Below, piece after piece: positions 1 through 7,550 of a stretch of 64,000 bases of DNA (the first letter of the stretch is position 1; the number at the start of each line of letters is the position of its first letter). The notes under the pieces are model-generated. The model made no database searches, had not been told where the DNA came from, and saw nothing but the letters and a program-made list of their open reading frames with translations. Made by a program: the position numbers and the translations under genes. Source of the stretch: Pseudomaricurvus sp. HS19 (GTDB lineage: Bacteria > Pseudomonadota > Gammaproteobacteria > Pseudomonadales > Cellvibrionaceae); NCBI RefSeq assembly GCF_009857815.1, contig NZ_WVVW01000001.1, positions 434,001-498,000 on the forward strand, given 5' to 3'.

Positions 1-609
1 TTGCACGTGCCCAAAGTGCCTGCAGAGCTCGGGAATCAGCGATTCCATTGGCTGCTGCATGCGCGCCATATGGTAGAGGTCAAACTGCATGGCGACGCGG
101 GGGTGATTGAGATCGTGGATGACCTGTTGCATCTGCTCTGCGTTGTGAATCAGGAAACCGGGCATGTCAAAGGTGTTAATGCCTTCAAACAGGGTGGTGA
201 TACCCAAAGAGCCCAATTGCCCGGCGCAGTAGTCCAGGTTGTGCAGCAGCTGGTCGTAGTGGGCTTCCGGGGGATAATCGTCGGTCTCGCGACCGGCCAG
301 TACGTTCACCTGCGGCACCTGCAGCTGTTCGGCGTAGTGCGCGCACAGCTCGACAGCGCGTTTGAATTCGTCCCGCCGTTTGGGGTGACTGGCAAGGCCG
401 GCACCACCACTCATCAGGTCGCCGGCGGGGACATTGATCAGAATCAGTTGCTGGTTGAACTGTTGCAACTGGTCGGCAATCTGCCGCGGCTCCAGTGCAT
501 AGGGAAACTGTATCTCCACCGCCTCAAAACCACAGCTGCGACTGGCGGCAAAGCGATCCTCCATGGGATGTTCGGTAAACAGCAGGGAGAGGTTGGCACT
601 GAATTTCAT
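1..609 (-). CDS. hyi: Hydroxypyruvate isomerase, partial (3' end outside window)
   Basis: TIM-barrel isomerase of the Hyi family, which interconverts hydroxypyruvate and tartronate semialdehyde in glyoxylate/glycerate metabolism. Reading the minus strand from an ATG at 609 gives an open frame to the window edge (203 codons), beginning MKFSANLSLLFTEHP, which is typical of the family. It contains the Glu-bearing stretch TLFEGINTFDMPG and the metal-site region QFDLYHM. The start lies 2 bp after the stop of the upstream reductase gene, so the two are surely cotranscribed. The partner enzyme reduces tartronate semialdehyde, which supports the assignment. Function is by family recognition; the C-terminus is not visible. 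Confidence 0.85.
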   Translation of the reverse strand, partial: MKFSANLSLLFTEHPMEDRFAASRSCGFEAVEIQFPYALEPRQIADQLQQFNQQLILINVPAGDLMSGGAGLASHPKRRDEFKRAVELCAHYAEQLQVPQVNVLAGRETDDYPPEAHYDQLLHNLDYCAGQLGSLGITTLFEGINTFDMPGFLIHNAEQMQQVIHDLNHPRVAMQFDLYHMARMQQPMESLIPELCRHFGHVQ

Positions 610-611
610 GG

Positions 612-1532
612 TCAGGATTGGCTCCCCGGATTATGACTGTAGGCTTCGATCAGTGTGGCGGGATCCCGGTCCCGGTAGCCGGCATCGGCGTGGGCCTGCA
701 TGAGCGTGCGGGCCAGGTCGCTCATGGGGGTGTCAGACTGGCTGGAGGCTGCCAGCTGCTGCGCCAGGGTCAGGTCCTTGAGCAGGGTGCGCACATGCCA
801 GCGCACCTCGTCCAGATCCCGCGCGGCCATGCGCGGGCCGGTAATCTGCAGAGGCAGGGAGTCGGCAAAGCCGCCCTGCAGCGCCTGGGGCAGGCGCGTG
901 GCATCGACCCCAGCCTGCTCTGCCAGGGCGATCACCTCCGCCATCACCAGCAGGTTGCAGCTCACCAGCATCTGGTTACACACCTTGGTGGCCTGTCCGG
1001 TACCGGTATCGCCCATGTGGGTGACCCGCTGGCTGAGGTGGGAGAAGACCGGCTGCAACTGCGTCAAAGCCTCGGTGCGGCCTCCGGCCATGATCACCAG
1101 CGAGGCGTTTTCGGCCCCGGCTACACCACCGGATACCGGGGCATCCACCCAGTCACAGCCACAGTCTTGCTGCAGTTGCGCCGCCATTTCCCGGGTTGCC
1201 TCTGGCGCAATGCTGGAAAAATCCACCAGCAGCTGACCGGGGCGGGCGTGGTCGGCAATGCCGCCGGGGGCAAACACCACCTCCCGCACGGCATCGGTGT
1301 CGCTGACACAGAGCATGATGATGTCGCAGTGTGCCACCAGCTCACCAATGTCCTCGTGCAGTTCCAGGCCCTCCGACATCAGGTGCCGGAGCTTTTGCGG
1401 GCTGCGCGCCCAGCCGTGCACAGCGTAGCCGCCGCGAAGCAGGTTGCGGGTCATGGGAGTGCCCATCAGGCCCAGGCCGATAAAGCCGAGTGCGGGACGG
1501 GGCAGGGGAGAACTGTCTGGCATCGGGGACAC
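612..1532 (-). CDS. garR: 2-hydroxy-3-oxopropionate reductase-like (beta-hydroxyacid dehydrogenase family)
   Basis: NAD(P)-dependent reductase of the 3-hydroxyisobutyrate/tartronate semialdehyde reductase family (306 aa; usual about 295). The N-terminal Rossmann motif is GFIGLGLMGTPM. The substrate-binding signature DAPVSGGVAGAENASL lies near residue 130, and the catalytic Lys region GTGQATKVCNQM near 180. The likely reaction is tartronate semialdehyde to glycerate, inferred from the Hyi gene 2 bp downstream; 3-hydroxyisobutyrate dehydrogenase is the alternative. The GTG start at 1532 has a fair Shine-Dalgarno (cagga), and an in-frame ATG at 1523 is a second candidate. Confidence 0.8.
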   Translation of the reverse strand: MSPMPDSSPLPRPALGFIGLGLMGTPMTRNLLRGGYAVHGWARSPQKLRHLMSEGLELHEDIGELVAHCDIIMLCVSDTDAVREVVFAPGGIADHARPGQLLVDFSSIAPEATREMAAQLQQDCGCDWVDAPVSGGVAGAENASLVIMAGGRTEALTQLQPVFSHLSQRVTHMGDTGTGQATKVCNQMLVSCNLLVMAEVIALAEQAGVDATRLPQALQGGFADSLPLQITGPRMAARDLDEVRWHVRTLLKDLTLAQQLAASSQSDTPMSDLARTLMQAHADAGYRDRDPATLIEAYSHNPGSQS

Positions 1533-1798
1533 GGTTCCTGAGGCTGTTAGGGGAGGGGCATTGTAGCAGCGTGGTGCGGCTTACGGTCTTTACCCGCCCA
1601 TTACCAAAAATGCCATGAAATTTACGGTCATTATCAGTACACTTGCCAGCAATTTTAACACCTTGATTTGGTTCGACTTTACGAGAAGATGCAGTGCCTG
1701 ACCGCAGCGCGACCCGGTCTTCACCTGCTCGTACCCGGGGGTACGCCTGAACCCGGGCCGATTCTTCGCAGTCCCAGCCAATCACACTGCAGACAACT

Positions 1799-2437
1799 AT
1801 GGCAAATCCCCTGATACAACTGGAAGCCCTCAGCTGCGAGCGCGATGAGCGTGTGCTTTTCAGTGGTCTCGACCTGTCGGTGTTTGCGGGGGATGTTATC
1901 CAGATTGAAGGTCCCAACGGCAGTGGTAAAACCACATTGCTGCGCGTGTTGACCACCACTTCCGCCGATTTCAGTGGCGAGATCCGCTGGCTCGGCCAGC
2001 CGCTGTCAAAGGCCCGGCTCGACTACCTCAATAACCTGCTCTATATCGGCCACCTGCCAGGGATCAAGAAAGGCCTGACCCCGGGGGAGAACCTGCGCTG
2101 GTTCTGCGGTCTCAATCAGGGACACCAGCGTATGTCCATGGAGGAGGCGCTGGCGGCGGTGGGTCTGGCGGGCTACGAGGACGTACCCTGTTATCAGCTG
2201 TCGGCGGGGCAAAATCGCCGGGTGGCGCTGGCGCGTCTCTACCTGACCCCGGCGCGGGTATGGATTCTTGATGAGCCTTTTACCGCTATCGACAAACAGG
2301 GTGTGGCCAATCTGGAGAAACTCATGGCAGAGCACGCCGCCGGTGGCGGCTGTGTGCTGCTGACGACGCACCAGGAGCTGGATCTGGCAGGTGTACGAAA
2401 GGTCAATTTGCTCGGTTATCGACAGGTGAGATCATGA
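1799..2437 (+). CDS. ccmA: Heme exporter ATP-binding protein CcmA
   Basis: ATPase subunit of the CcmABCD complex, which releases holo-CcmE during System I cytochrome c maturation at the inner membrane. 212 aa, the normal length. Walker A is GPNGSGKTTLLR (about 40-51), the ABC signature is QLSAGQNRRVALARL, Walker B is VWILDEPF, and the switch His is in LLTTHQE. It overlaps ccmB by ATGA (2434-2437), implying translational coupling. First gene of the ccmABCDEFG operon. Confidence 0.97.
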   Translation: MANPLIQLEALSCERDERVLFSGLDLSVFAGDVIQIEGPNGSGKTTLLRVLTTTSADFSGEIRWLGQPLSKARLDYLNNLLYIGHLPGIKKGLTPGENLRWFCGLNQGHQRMSMEEALAAVGLAGYEDVPCYQLSAGQNRRVALARLYLTPARVWILDEPFTAIDKQGVANLEKLMAEHAAGGGCVLLTTHQELDLAGVRKVNLLGYRQVRS

Positions 2438-3168
2438 GCGGGCGTGCAGCGGGGATCGACGACAGCCTGCAGGCGCAGGCCACTCCCGTCCCGGGCCTGT
2501 GGCCCGGCTTCTGGGCGACCCTGCGGCGGGATCTGTTGCTGGCGTTCCGTCATCGTGGCGAGATGGCCAACCCGATCCTGTTTTTCCTCATGGTCATCAC
2601 CATGGTGCCACTGGGGATTTCGCCGGAAAAGGCGGTGCTGGCTATGCTGGCTCCGGGCATGCTCTGGGTGGTGGCGCTGCTGGCGACGCTGCTGTCACTG
2701 GACGGTCTGTTCCGCAGTGATTTCGAGGATGGCACCCTGGAGCAATTGCTGATCGCTCCGCAGCCACTCTATTTCCAGGTGTTGGCCAAGGTGCTGGTGC
2801 ACTGGCTCACCAGTGGCCTGCCGCTGACGCTGATGGCGCCCCTGTTGGGGGTGATGCTGTCGTTGCCGGAAGGGGGTTACGGGGTGCTGGTGCTGTCACT
2901 GTTGCTGGGTACTGCCAGCCTCAGTCTGATCGGCTCTATTGGTGCAGCGCTGACGGTAGCGCTGCGCAAGGGCGGCTTGTTGTTGTCGCTGATTATTTTG
3001 CCGCTCTATGTGCCGGTACTGATCTTTGGTGCCAGCGCGGTAACGTCGGTGGTGGAAGGTTTTCCCGCATCCGGTCAGCTGGCGATATTGGGTGCCTTCC
3101 TGGCGACGTCCATCGTGCTGGCGCCATTGGCGGCGGCCGGCGCACTGCGCATCAGTGTGAACGGATAG
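2434..3168 (+). CDS. ccmB: Heme exporter permease CcmB
   Basis: Membrane subunit pairing with CcmA in the CcmABCD holo-CcmE release complex. 244 aa, slightly longer than the usual 220 because of a hydrophilic N-terminal extension of about 20 residues before WATLRRDLLLAFRHRGEMANP. The family stretch SLDGLFRSDFEDGTLEQLLI is near residue 90. About six hydrophobic segments follow. Its start codon overlaps the ccmA stop. A gap of 76 bp separates it from ccmC. Confidence 0.95.
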   Translation: MSGRAAGIDDSLQAQATPVPGLWPGFWATLRRDLLLAFRHRGEMANPILFFLMVITMVPLGISPEKAVLAMLAPGMLWVVALLATLLSLDGLFRSDFEDGTLEQLLIAPQPLYFQVLAKVLVHWLTSGLPLTLMAPLLGVMLSLPEGGYGVLVLSLLLGTASLSLIGSIGAALTVALRKGGLLLSLIILPLYVPVLIFGASAVTSVVEGFPASGQLAILGAFLATSIVLAPLAAAGALRISVNG

Positions 3169-3244
3169 TGTAAACGGGCAGAAAGTAACTGGCCGCCGGC
3201 ATTGGCTAATGCGGGTGGCCGATAGAAGAGAAGAGGTGTAATCG

Positions 3245-3997
3245 GTGGGTTGGCAGTGGTTTCATCGACTGGGTTCGCCGCGCTGGTTCTACGAAAAGAG
3301 CAGTGCGTGGATTCCCTGGCTGGCGGTATTGAGCATCGCCCTGTTGTTGTGGGGCAGTGTTTGGGGACTGGCGTTTGCGCCGACGGATTTCAAGCAGGGC
3401 AACAGCTACCGCATTATCTATATCCACGTGCCGGCCGCGTTCCTGTCGCTGGCGGGTTACTACGTGATGGCCATCAGCGGTGCCATCGGCCTGATCTGGA
3501 AAATGAAGCTGGCAGATATGGTCATGAAAAGCGCCGCTGTTATCGGTGCGGTGTTGACCTTTGTGTCGCTGGTGACCGGTGCCGTGTGGGGCAAGCCTAC
3601 CTGGGGTACCTGGTGGGTATGGGATGCCCGCATTACTTCCATGCTGGTGTTGTTCTTTCTCTACCTCGGTGTGATCGCCCTGCAGGAGGCTTACCAGCAG
3701 CAGGATACGGCCAATAAGGCCAGCGCCATCCTGGCTCTGGTGGGAATGGTCAATATCCCCATCATCTACAAGTCGGTGGACTGGTGGTACACACTGCACC
3801 AGCCTGCCACCATCAAATTTACCTCGGAATCCACCATCCACCCCTCCATGCTCTATCCGTTGCTGGTGATGGTGATTGCGTTCTACCTGTTTTACGCGTT
3901 GGCTCTGTTGCTGCGTACACGCAGCGAGATTCTCTACCGCGAGCGCAAAACCCGCTGGGTTCAGGAGCTGGCAGAAGCCGGCAAGGGGAGTCACTGA
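3245..3997 (+). CDS. ccmC: Heme-handling membrane protein CcmC
   Basis: Delivers heme to the chaperone CcmE in System I. 250 aa with six predicted membrane segments. The periplasmic tryptophan-rich WWD motif is visible as WGTWWVWDARITSML (about residues 119-133), and conserved His residues lie in YIHVPAAF and STIHPSML. The start is GTG at 3245 after a purine-rich stretch (gaagagaagagg); no in-frame ATG gives a better N-terminus. The stop overlaps the ccmD start (TGATG, 3995-3999). Confidence 0.96.
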   Translation: MGWQWFHRLGSPRWFYEKSSAWIPWLAVLSIALLLWGSVWGLAFAPTDFKQGNSYRIIYIHVPAAFLSLAGYYVMAISGAIGLIWKMKLADMVMKSAAVIGAVLTFVSLVTGAVWGKPTWGTWWVWDARITSMLVLFFLYLGVIALQEAYQQQDTANKASAILALVGMVNIPIIYKSVDWWYTLHQPATIKFTSESTIHPSMLYPLLVMVIAFYLFYALALLLRTRSEILYRERKTRWVQELAEAGKGSH

Positions 3998-4203
3998 TGT
4001 TGCAGTTTGAATCCTTGTCAGAGCTTTGGAACATGGCCGGCCACGGCCCCTATGTTTGGGCCTGTTACCTGATTACGGCCATTGCCATCGTCTACCTGTT
4101 GGTATCGCCACTGCGCCGCCGCCGCCAGCTGTTTGAACAGTTGCGCCGCCAGGCCCGTATAGAAGCTGCCGGTCAGAGCGACGCCCGGCGCCCGGATTTT
4201 TAG
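3997..4203 (+). CDS. ccmD: Heme exporter protein CcmD
   Basis: Small single-span subunit (68 aa) of the CcmABCD complex, needed for release of heme-loaded CcmE. It begins MLQFESLSELWNMAGHGPYV, then one membrane helix (VWACYLITAIAIVYLLVSPL), then a basic tail (RRRRQLFEQLRRQ), the standard CcmD layout. The ATG overlaps the TGA of ccmC by one base. The start was chosen because the longer upstream frame is antisense-like filler within ccmC. Confidence 0.93.
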   Translation: MLQFESLSELWNMAGHGPYVWACYLITAIAIVYLLVSPLRRRRQLFEQLRRQARIEAAGQSDARRPDF

Positions 4204-4226
4204 TTTTTGAGAAGAGGTTTTCATCC

Positions 4227-4691
4227 ATGCACCCGGTTCGGAAACAGCGACTGATCATTGTCTTGTTTGTGGTGGTTTTCAGCAGTGTGGCGGTTGGTCT
4301 GGTGGCCTACGCCCTGCGTGAAAACATCAACCTGTTTTACCCGCCTGCCAAAATTGTGGCCGGGGAGGCGCCGGTGGACAAGCGTATCCGCGCCGGTGGC
4401 TGTGTGCTGCCGGGGCAGGTTAAACGCGCAGGCGACAGTCTCGATGTCAGCTTTGTGATTACCGACGGTGCCGCCAATGTGACGGTCAACTACAGTGGCA
4501 TCCTGCCGGACCTGTTCGCGGAAGGTGAAGCGGTGGTGGTCAACGGCTCCGTGGATGGGGACGGTGTTTTCCAGGCCACCGAGGTGCTGGCAAAACATGA
4601 TGAAACCTACACCCCGCCGGAAGTGGCGGAAGCGATGCAGAATACTGGTGAGCACCAGAAAACCTGTGAAGGTATGAAGTATGGTTCCTGA
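4227..4691 (+). CDS. ccmE: Periplasmic heme chaperone CcmE
   Basis: Membrane-anchored OB-fold heme chaperone that binds heme covalently through a His and passes it to CcmF. 154 aa. An N-terminal anchor spans about residues 9-29. The heme-binding motif LAKHDETYTPPEV places the essential His at residue 124 and the conserved Tyr at 128. Family residues in LPDLFAEGEAVVVNG are intact. One oddity is a Cys at residue 59 (RAGGCVLPG), where I remember Met or Val in enterobacterial CcmE. The 3' end overlaps ccmF by 11 bp. Confidence 0.96.
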   Translation: MHPVRKQRLIIVLFVVVFSSVAVGLVAYALRENINLFYPPAKIVAGEAPVDKRIRAGGCVLPGQVKRAGDSLDVSFVITDGAANVTVNYSGILPDLFAEGEAVVVNGSVDGDGVFQATEVLAKHDETYTPPEVAEAMQNTGEHQKTCEGMKYGS

Positions 4692-6651
4692 ACTCGGACA
4701 TCTGGCGCTGATCTTTGCCCTGTTCCTGACACTGTCGCTGTCGGTACTGCCGCTGTGGGGTGCCTGGCGGGGTAACGAACGGCTGATGCACTCGGCACGC
4801 AGCCTCTCCAGCGGGGTGTTTGTGTTTGTGGCGTTGGCGTTTGCCTGCCTCACCTGGTCCTTTATGCAGGACGACTTTTCGGTGGTGTACGTCGCCAACC
4901 AGTCCAACTCGCTGCTGCCCATGCAGTACAAGATCAGCGCGGTGTGGGGTGGTCATGAAGGGTCACTGCTGCTGTGGGTACTGATCCTGGCGGGATGGAC
5001 CCTGGCGGTGGCCCTGTTCAGCAAGGAGATGCCACTGGATATGGTGGCGCGGGTGCTGTCGGTGATGGGGATGATTGCCGTTGGTTTCCTCTCCTTCGTG
5101 CTCTTTACCTCCAACCCGTTTGACCGCCACCTGCCCAATATCCCGGCGGATGGCAGCGACCTCAACCCGTTGCTGCAGGACCCGGGCCTGATTGTGCATC
5201 CGCCCATGCTTTACATGGGTTACGTCGGCTTCTCGGTGGTGTTTGCCTTTGCCATTGCCGCGCTCCTTTCCGGGCGACTCGACAGTGCCTGGGCGCGCTG
5301 GTCTCGCCCCTGGACCACCGTAGCCTGGGCCTTCCTGACGCTGGGCATTGCCCTGGGCAGCTGGTGGGCTTACTACGAGCTGGGCTGGGGTGGCTGGTGG
5401 TTCTGGGATCCGGTTGAGAACGCCTCGTTTATGCCCTGGCTGGTGGGTACTGCCCTGATTCATTCACTGGCGGTTACGGAAAAGCGCGGTGTCTTTAAAA
5501 GCTGGACCCTGCTGCTGGCCATCTTTGCCTTCTCGCTCAGTCTGCTGGGGACCTTCCTGGTGCGTTCCGGTGTGCTGACCTCGGTACACGCGTTTGCCGC
5601 GGATCCGGAGAGAGGTGTCTTTATCCTCGGCTTCCTGGCTGTGGTGGTAGGGGGGTCACTGACTCTCTACGCACTGCGGGCGCCGACGGTGAAAGCCGCG
5701 GCCAGTTTCCAGTGGTTATCGCGCGAGGCGGCACTGCTGGGCAACAACCTGATCCTGGTGGTGGCCACTGCCACCATCCTGCTGGGTACTCTTTACCCGT
5801 TGATTGCCGACGCGCTCAACTGGGGCAAGATCTCGGTGGGGCCGCCTTACTTTGATTTCTTCTTTATCCCCTTGATGGCACTGTTGTGTGTGTTGCTGGG
5901 GGCCGGGGTGCTGTTTAACTGGAAACGCTCCCAGTGGTCGAAACTACGGCGCTGGCTGACGCCGGCACTGCTGCTGAGTGTGGTGCTGGGGCTGCTGTTG
6001 CCGCTGTTGATGCCGGGTGACTACTCGTTGTCGGCGGCACTGGCCATTGCCTGTGGGCTTTGGGTGATGCTGGGTATGTTTACCGATGTGGTGAACCGGG
6101 TGCGTCACAAACCGAAAAAAGTTCTGGCCCTGAAACAGCTGCCGCTGAGTTACAAGGGCATGGTGCTGGCGCACATCGGTGTTGCGATGACGGTATTGGG
6201 TGCCACGCTGACCACCATCTACTCCGATCACCGTGACCTGCGTATGGCGCCGGGCCAAACGGTGGAGCAGGGCGGTTATGAATACGTCTTCCTCGGCGCC
6301 AACAAGATGCGTGGCCCCAACTACATTGCCGATGTGGGCAAGGTGGAACTCTACAAAAACGGCAAGCTGGTGGATGTACTGACGCCGGAGAAGCGTCGTT
6401 ATCTTTCCGGTGGCAACCTGATGACCGAAGTGGGCATCAATCCCGGTTTCTGGCGCGATCTCTACGTTGCCATGGGCGAGCCGCTGGACAATGGCGCCTG
6501 GGCGGTTCGGGTGCACTACAAGCCGTTTGTGCGCTGGATCTGGCTGGGGGCCATCTTTATGGCCGTTGGCGGCATGATGGCGATTCTGGATCGCCGTTAC
6601 CGCGCCGCAAAACAAAAAGCGGCGGCCGCGGCCACTGTGGCACACGCCTGA
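4681..6651 (+). CDS. ccmF: Cytochrome c heme lyase subunit CcmF
   Basis: Large polytopic core of the heme ligation complex (656 aa, the family norm), which transfers heme from CcmE to apocytochrome c with CcmH. The WWD signature is GWGGWWFWDPVENASFMPWL (about residues 237-256). His ligand regions include VIVHPPMLYMGY-like LIVHPPMLYMGY (about 171-182) and ALIHSLAVTEKRG. About 14-15 membrane segments, and a large periplasmic C-terminal loop with GQTVEQGGYEYVF. It overlaps ccmE and lies 9 bp before ccmG. Confidence 0.97.
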   Translation: MVPELGHLALIFALFLTLSLSVLPLWGAWRGNERLMHSARSLSSGVFVFVALAFACLTWSFMQDDFSVVYVANQSNSLLPMQYKISAVWGGHEGSLLLWVLILAGWTLAVALFSKEMPLDMVARVLSVMGMIAVGFLSFVLFTSNPFDRHLPNIPADGSDLNPLLQDPGLIVHPPMLYMGYVGFSVVFAFAIAALLSGRLDSAWARWSRPWTTVAWAFLTLGIALGSWWAYYELGWGGWWFWDPVENASFMPWLVGTALIHSLAVTEKRGVFKSWTLLLAIFAFSLSLLGTFLVRSGVLTSVHAFAADPERGVFILGFLAVVVGGSLTLYALRAPTVKAAASFQWLSREAALLGNNLILVVATATILLGTLYPLIADALNWGKISVGPPYFDFFFIPLMALLCVLLGAGVLFNWKRSQWSKLRRWLTPALLLSVVLGLLLPLLMPGDYSLSAALAIACGLWVMLGMFTDVVNRVRHKPKKVLALKQLPLSYKGMVLAHIGVAMTVLGATLTTIYSDHRDLRMAPGQTVEQGGYEYVFLGANKMRGPNYIADVGKVELYKNGKLVDVLTPEKRRYLSGGNLMTEVGINPGFWRDLYVAMGEPLDNGAWAVRVHYKPFVRWIWLGAIFMAVGGMMAILDRRYRAAKQKAAAAATVAHA

Positions 6652-6660
6652 GGAGAGAAG

Positions 6661-7191
6661 ATGTCACGACTGAAACTGTTTTTACCGCTGGCCGTCTTTG
6701 GTCTGTTGGCCGGGCTCTTCTGGCGCGGTTTGAGCCTGGATCCCACCGCCATGCCTTCGGCGCTGATCGACAAGCCGATGCCGGCTTTTGATCTGCCGCT
6801 GTTGCAGGAGCCTGAGGCACGACGGACCCAGGCGGCGCTGCAGGGTCAGGTGTCGCTGGTGAATGTCTGGGCTACCTGGTGCGTCGCCTGTAAGGTGGAG
6901 CACCCTTACCTGGTGTCACTGGCACAGCAGGGCGTCAATATCATCGGCCTCAATTACAAGGACGACTCCGCCTCGGCCCTGAAGTGGTTGCAGGAGCTGG
7001 GTAATCCCTACCAGTTTGTGATTGTGGACCAGGATGGCCGCCTCGGTATCGACCTCGGTGTGTTCGGTGCGCCGGAGACCTATCTGGTGGATAAGCGCGG
7101 CATGATTCGCTACCGCCATGTGGGTGTGATTGATGAGCGGGTCTGGAACGAAACGCTGTTGCCACTGGTGCAGGAGCTGAATCGCTCGTGA
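6661..7191 (+). CDS. ccmG: Thiol:disulfide interchange protein CcmG/DsbE
   Basis: Membrane-tethered periplasmic thioredoxin that keeps the CXXCH cysteines of apocytochromes reduced for heme attachment. 176 aa. A signal anchor covers about residues 5-22, followed by a thioredoxin fold with active site WATWCVACKVEHP (Cys pair about 80 and 83). The acidic loop typical of DsbE is NYKDDSASALKW, and the cis-Pro region is VFGAPETYLVD. A strong Shine-Dalgarno (aggaga) precedes the ATG. It overlaps the next gene by GTGA. Confidence 0.95.
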   Translation: MSRLKLFLPLAVFGLLAGLFWRGLSLDPTAMPSALIDKPMPAFDLPLLQEPEARRTQAALQGQVSLVNVWATWCVACKVEHPYLVSLAQQGVNIIGLNYKDDSASALKWLQELGNPYQFVIVDQDGRLGIDLGVFGAPETYLVDKRGMIRYRHVGVIDERVWNETLLPLVQELNRS

Positions 7192-7460
7192 CTGAGGTGG
7201 ACGCTTCCCGCTGCCCGCTCTGCGGGAAGTCCAACGATTGTGGTCAGCTGCTGCCTGCGGTGACCTCAACTGCAGCTGAGCAGGGCTGTAACGGCAATGC
7301 CGATTGCTGGTGCTTCCAGGCTGCCATTCCCCGCCACCTGCTGGACCAAATCCCGCCAGAGCTGCGGGGAAAAGCCTGTATCTGCCAGACCTGTGCCAGT
7401 GCCGCTGCTGCAGAGGCGGCGGCACTGGGGTTTGATGCCAGCGGCACACCAAGCTCCTGA
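7188..7460 (+). CDS. Small cysteine-rich CWC-family protein
   Basis: 90-aa protein with nine cysteines arranged as CPLCGKSNDCG, GCNGNADCWCF and ACICQTC, the pattern of the cysteine-rich CWC family. The arrangement suggests a small metal- or redox-active domain; no function is established. The GTG start overlaps the stop of ccmG (GTGA, 7188-7191), so it is translationally coupled to a periplasmic thioredoxin. No signal peptide is seen, so it is probably cytoplasmic. A role connected with cytochrome maturation is inference from position only. Confidence 0.8.
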   Translation: MTEVDASRCPLCGKSNDCGQLLPAVTSTAAEQGCNGNADCWCFQAAIPRHLLDQIPPELRGKACICQTCASAAAAEAAALGFDASGTPSS

Positions 7461-7475
7461 GTACTCTCTTCTCCG

Positions 7476-7528
7476 GCCTCTCCCACGAGGAGAGGCTCAG
7501 CTAAAACTGCCCCGTGACCCTTCGGGGC
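7476..7528. terminator. Paired hairpins between convergent genes
   Basis: Two stem-loops lie between the CWC gene and the convergent FMN protein gene. The first has arms GCCTCTCC (7476-7483) and GGAGAGGC (7489-7496) with a 5-nt loop. The second has arms GCCCCG and CGGGGC at about 7509-7528. Neither is followed by a strong T tract, so they are factor-independent terminators of doubtful strength, usable from both sides. Confidence 0.4.
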
Positions 7529-7550
7529 GGCTCTCACCCAATTCAATCAA

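Noticed and set aside
1-636. Plus-strand 211-aa frame at the window start
   Set aside because: It is antisense to a clear hydroxypyruvate isomerase on the minus strand, which has family motifs and a coupled upstream gene.
618-1541. Plus-strand 307-aa frame
   Set aside because: Antisense to the reductase; no family features, composition typical of GC-rich shadows.
1663-1676. TTGATTTGGTTCGA as an FNR box for ccm
   Set aside because: 8/10 match, but no -10 at the class II spacing (1699-1704 reads tgaccg).
1590-1781. Minus-strand 63-codon frame before ccmA
   Set aside because: No Shine-Dalgarno and no recognisable sequence; lies in the divergent promoter region.
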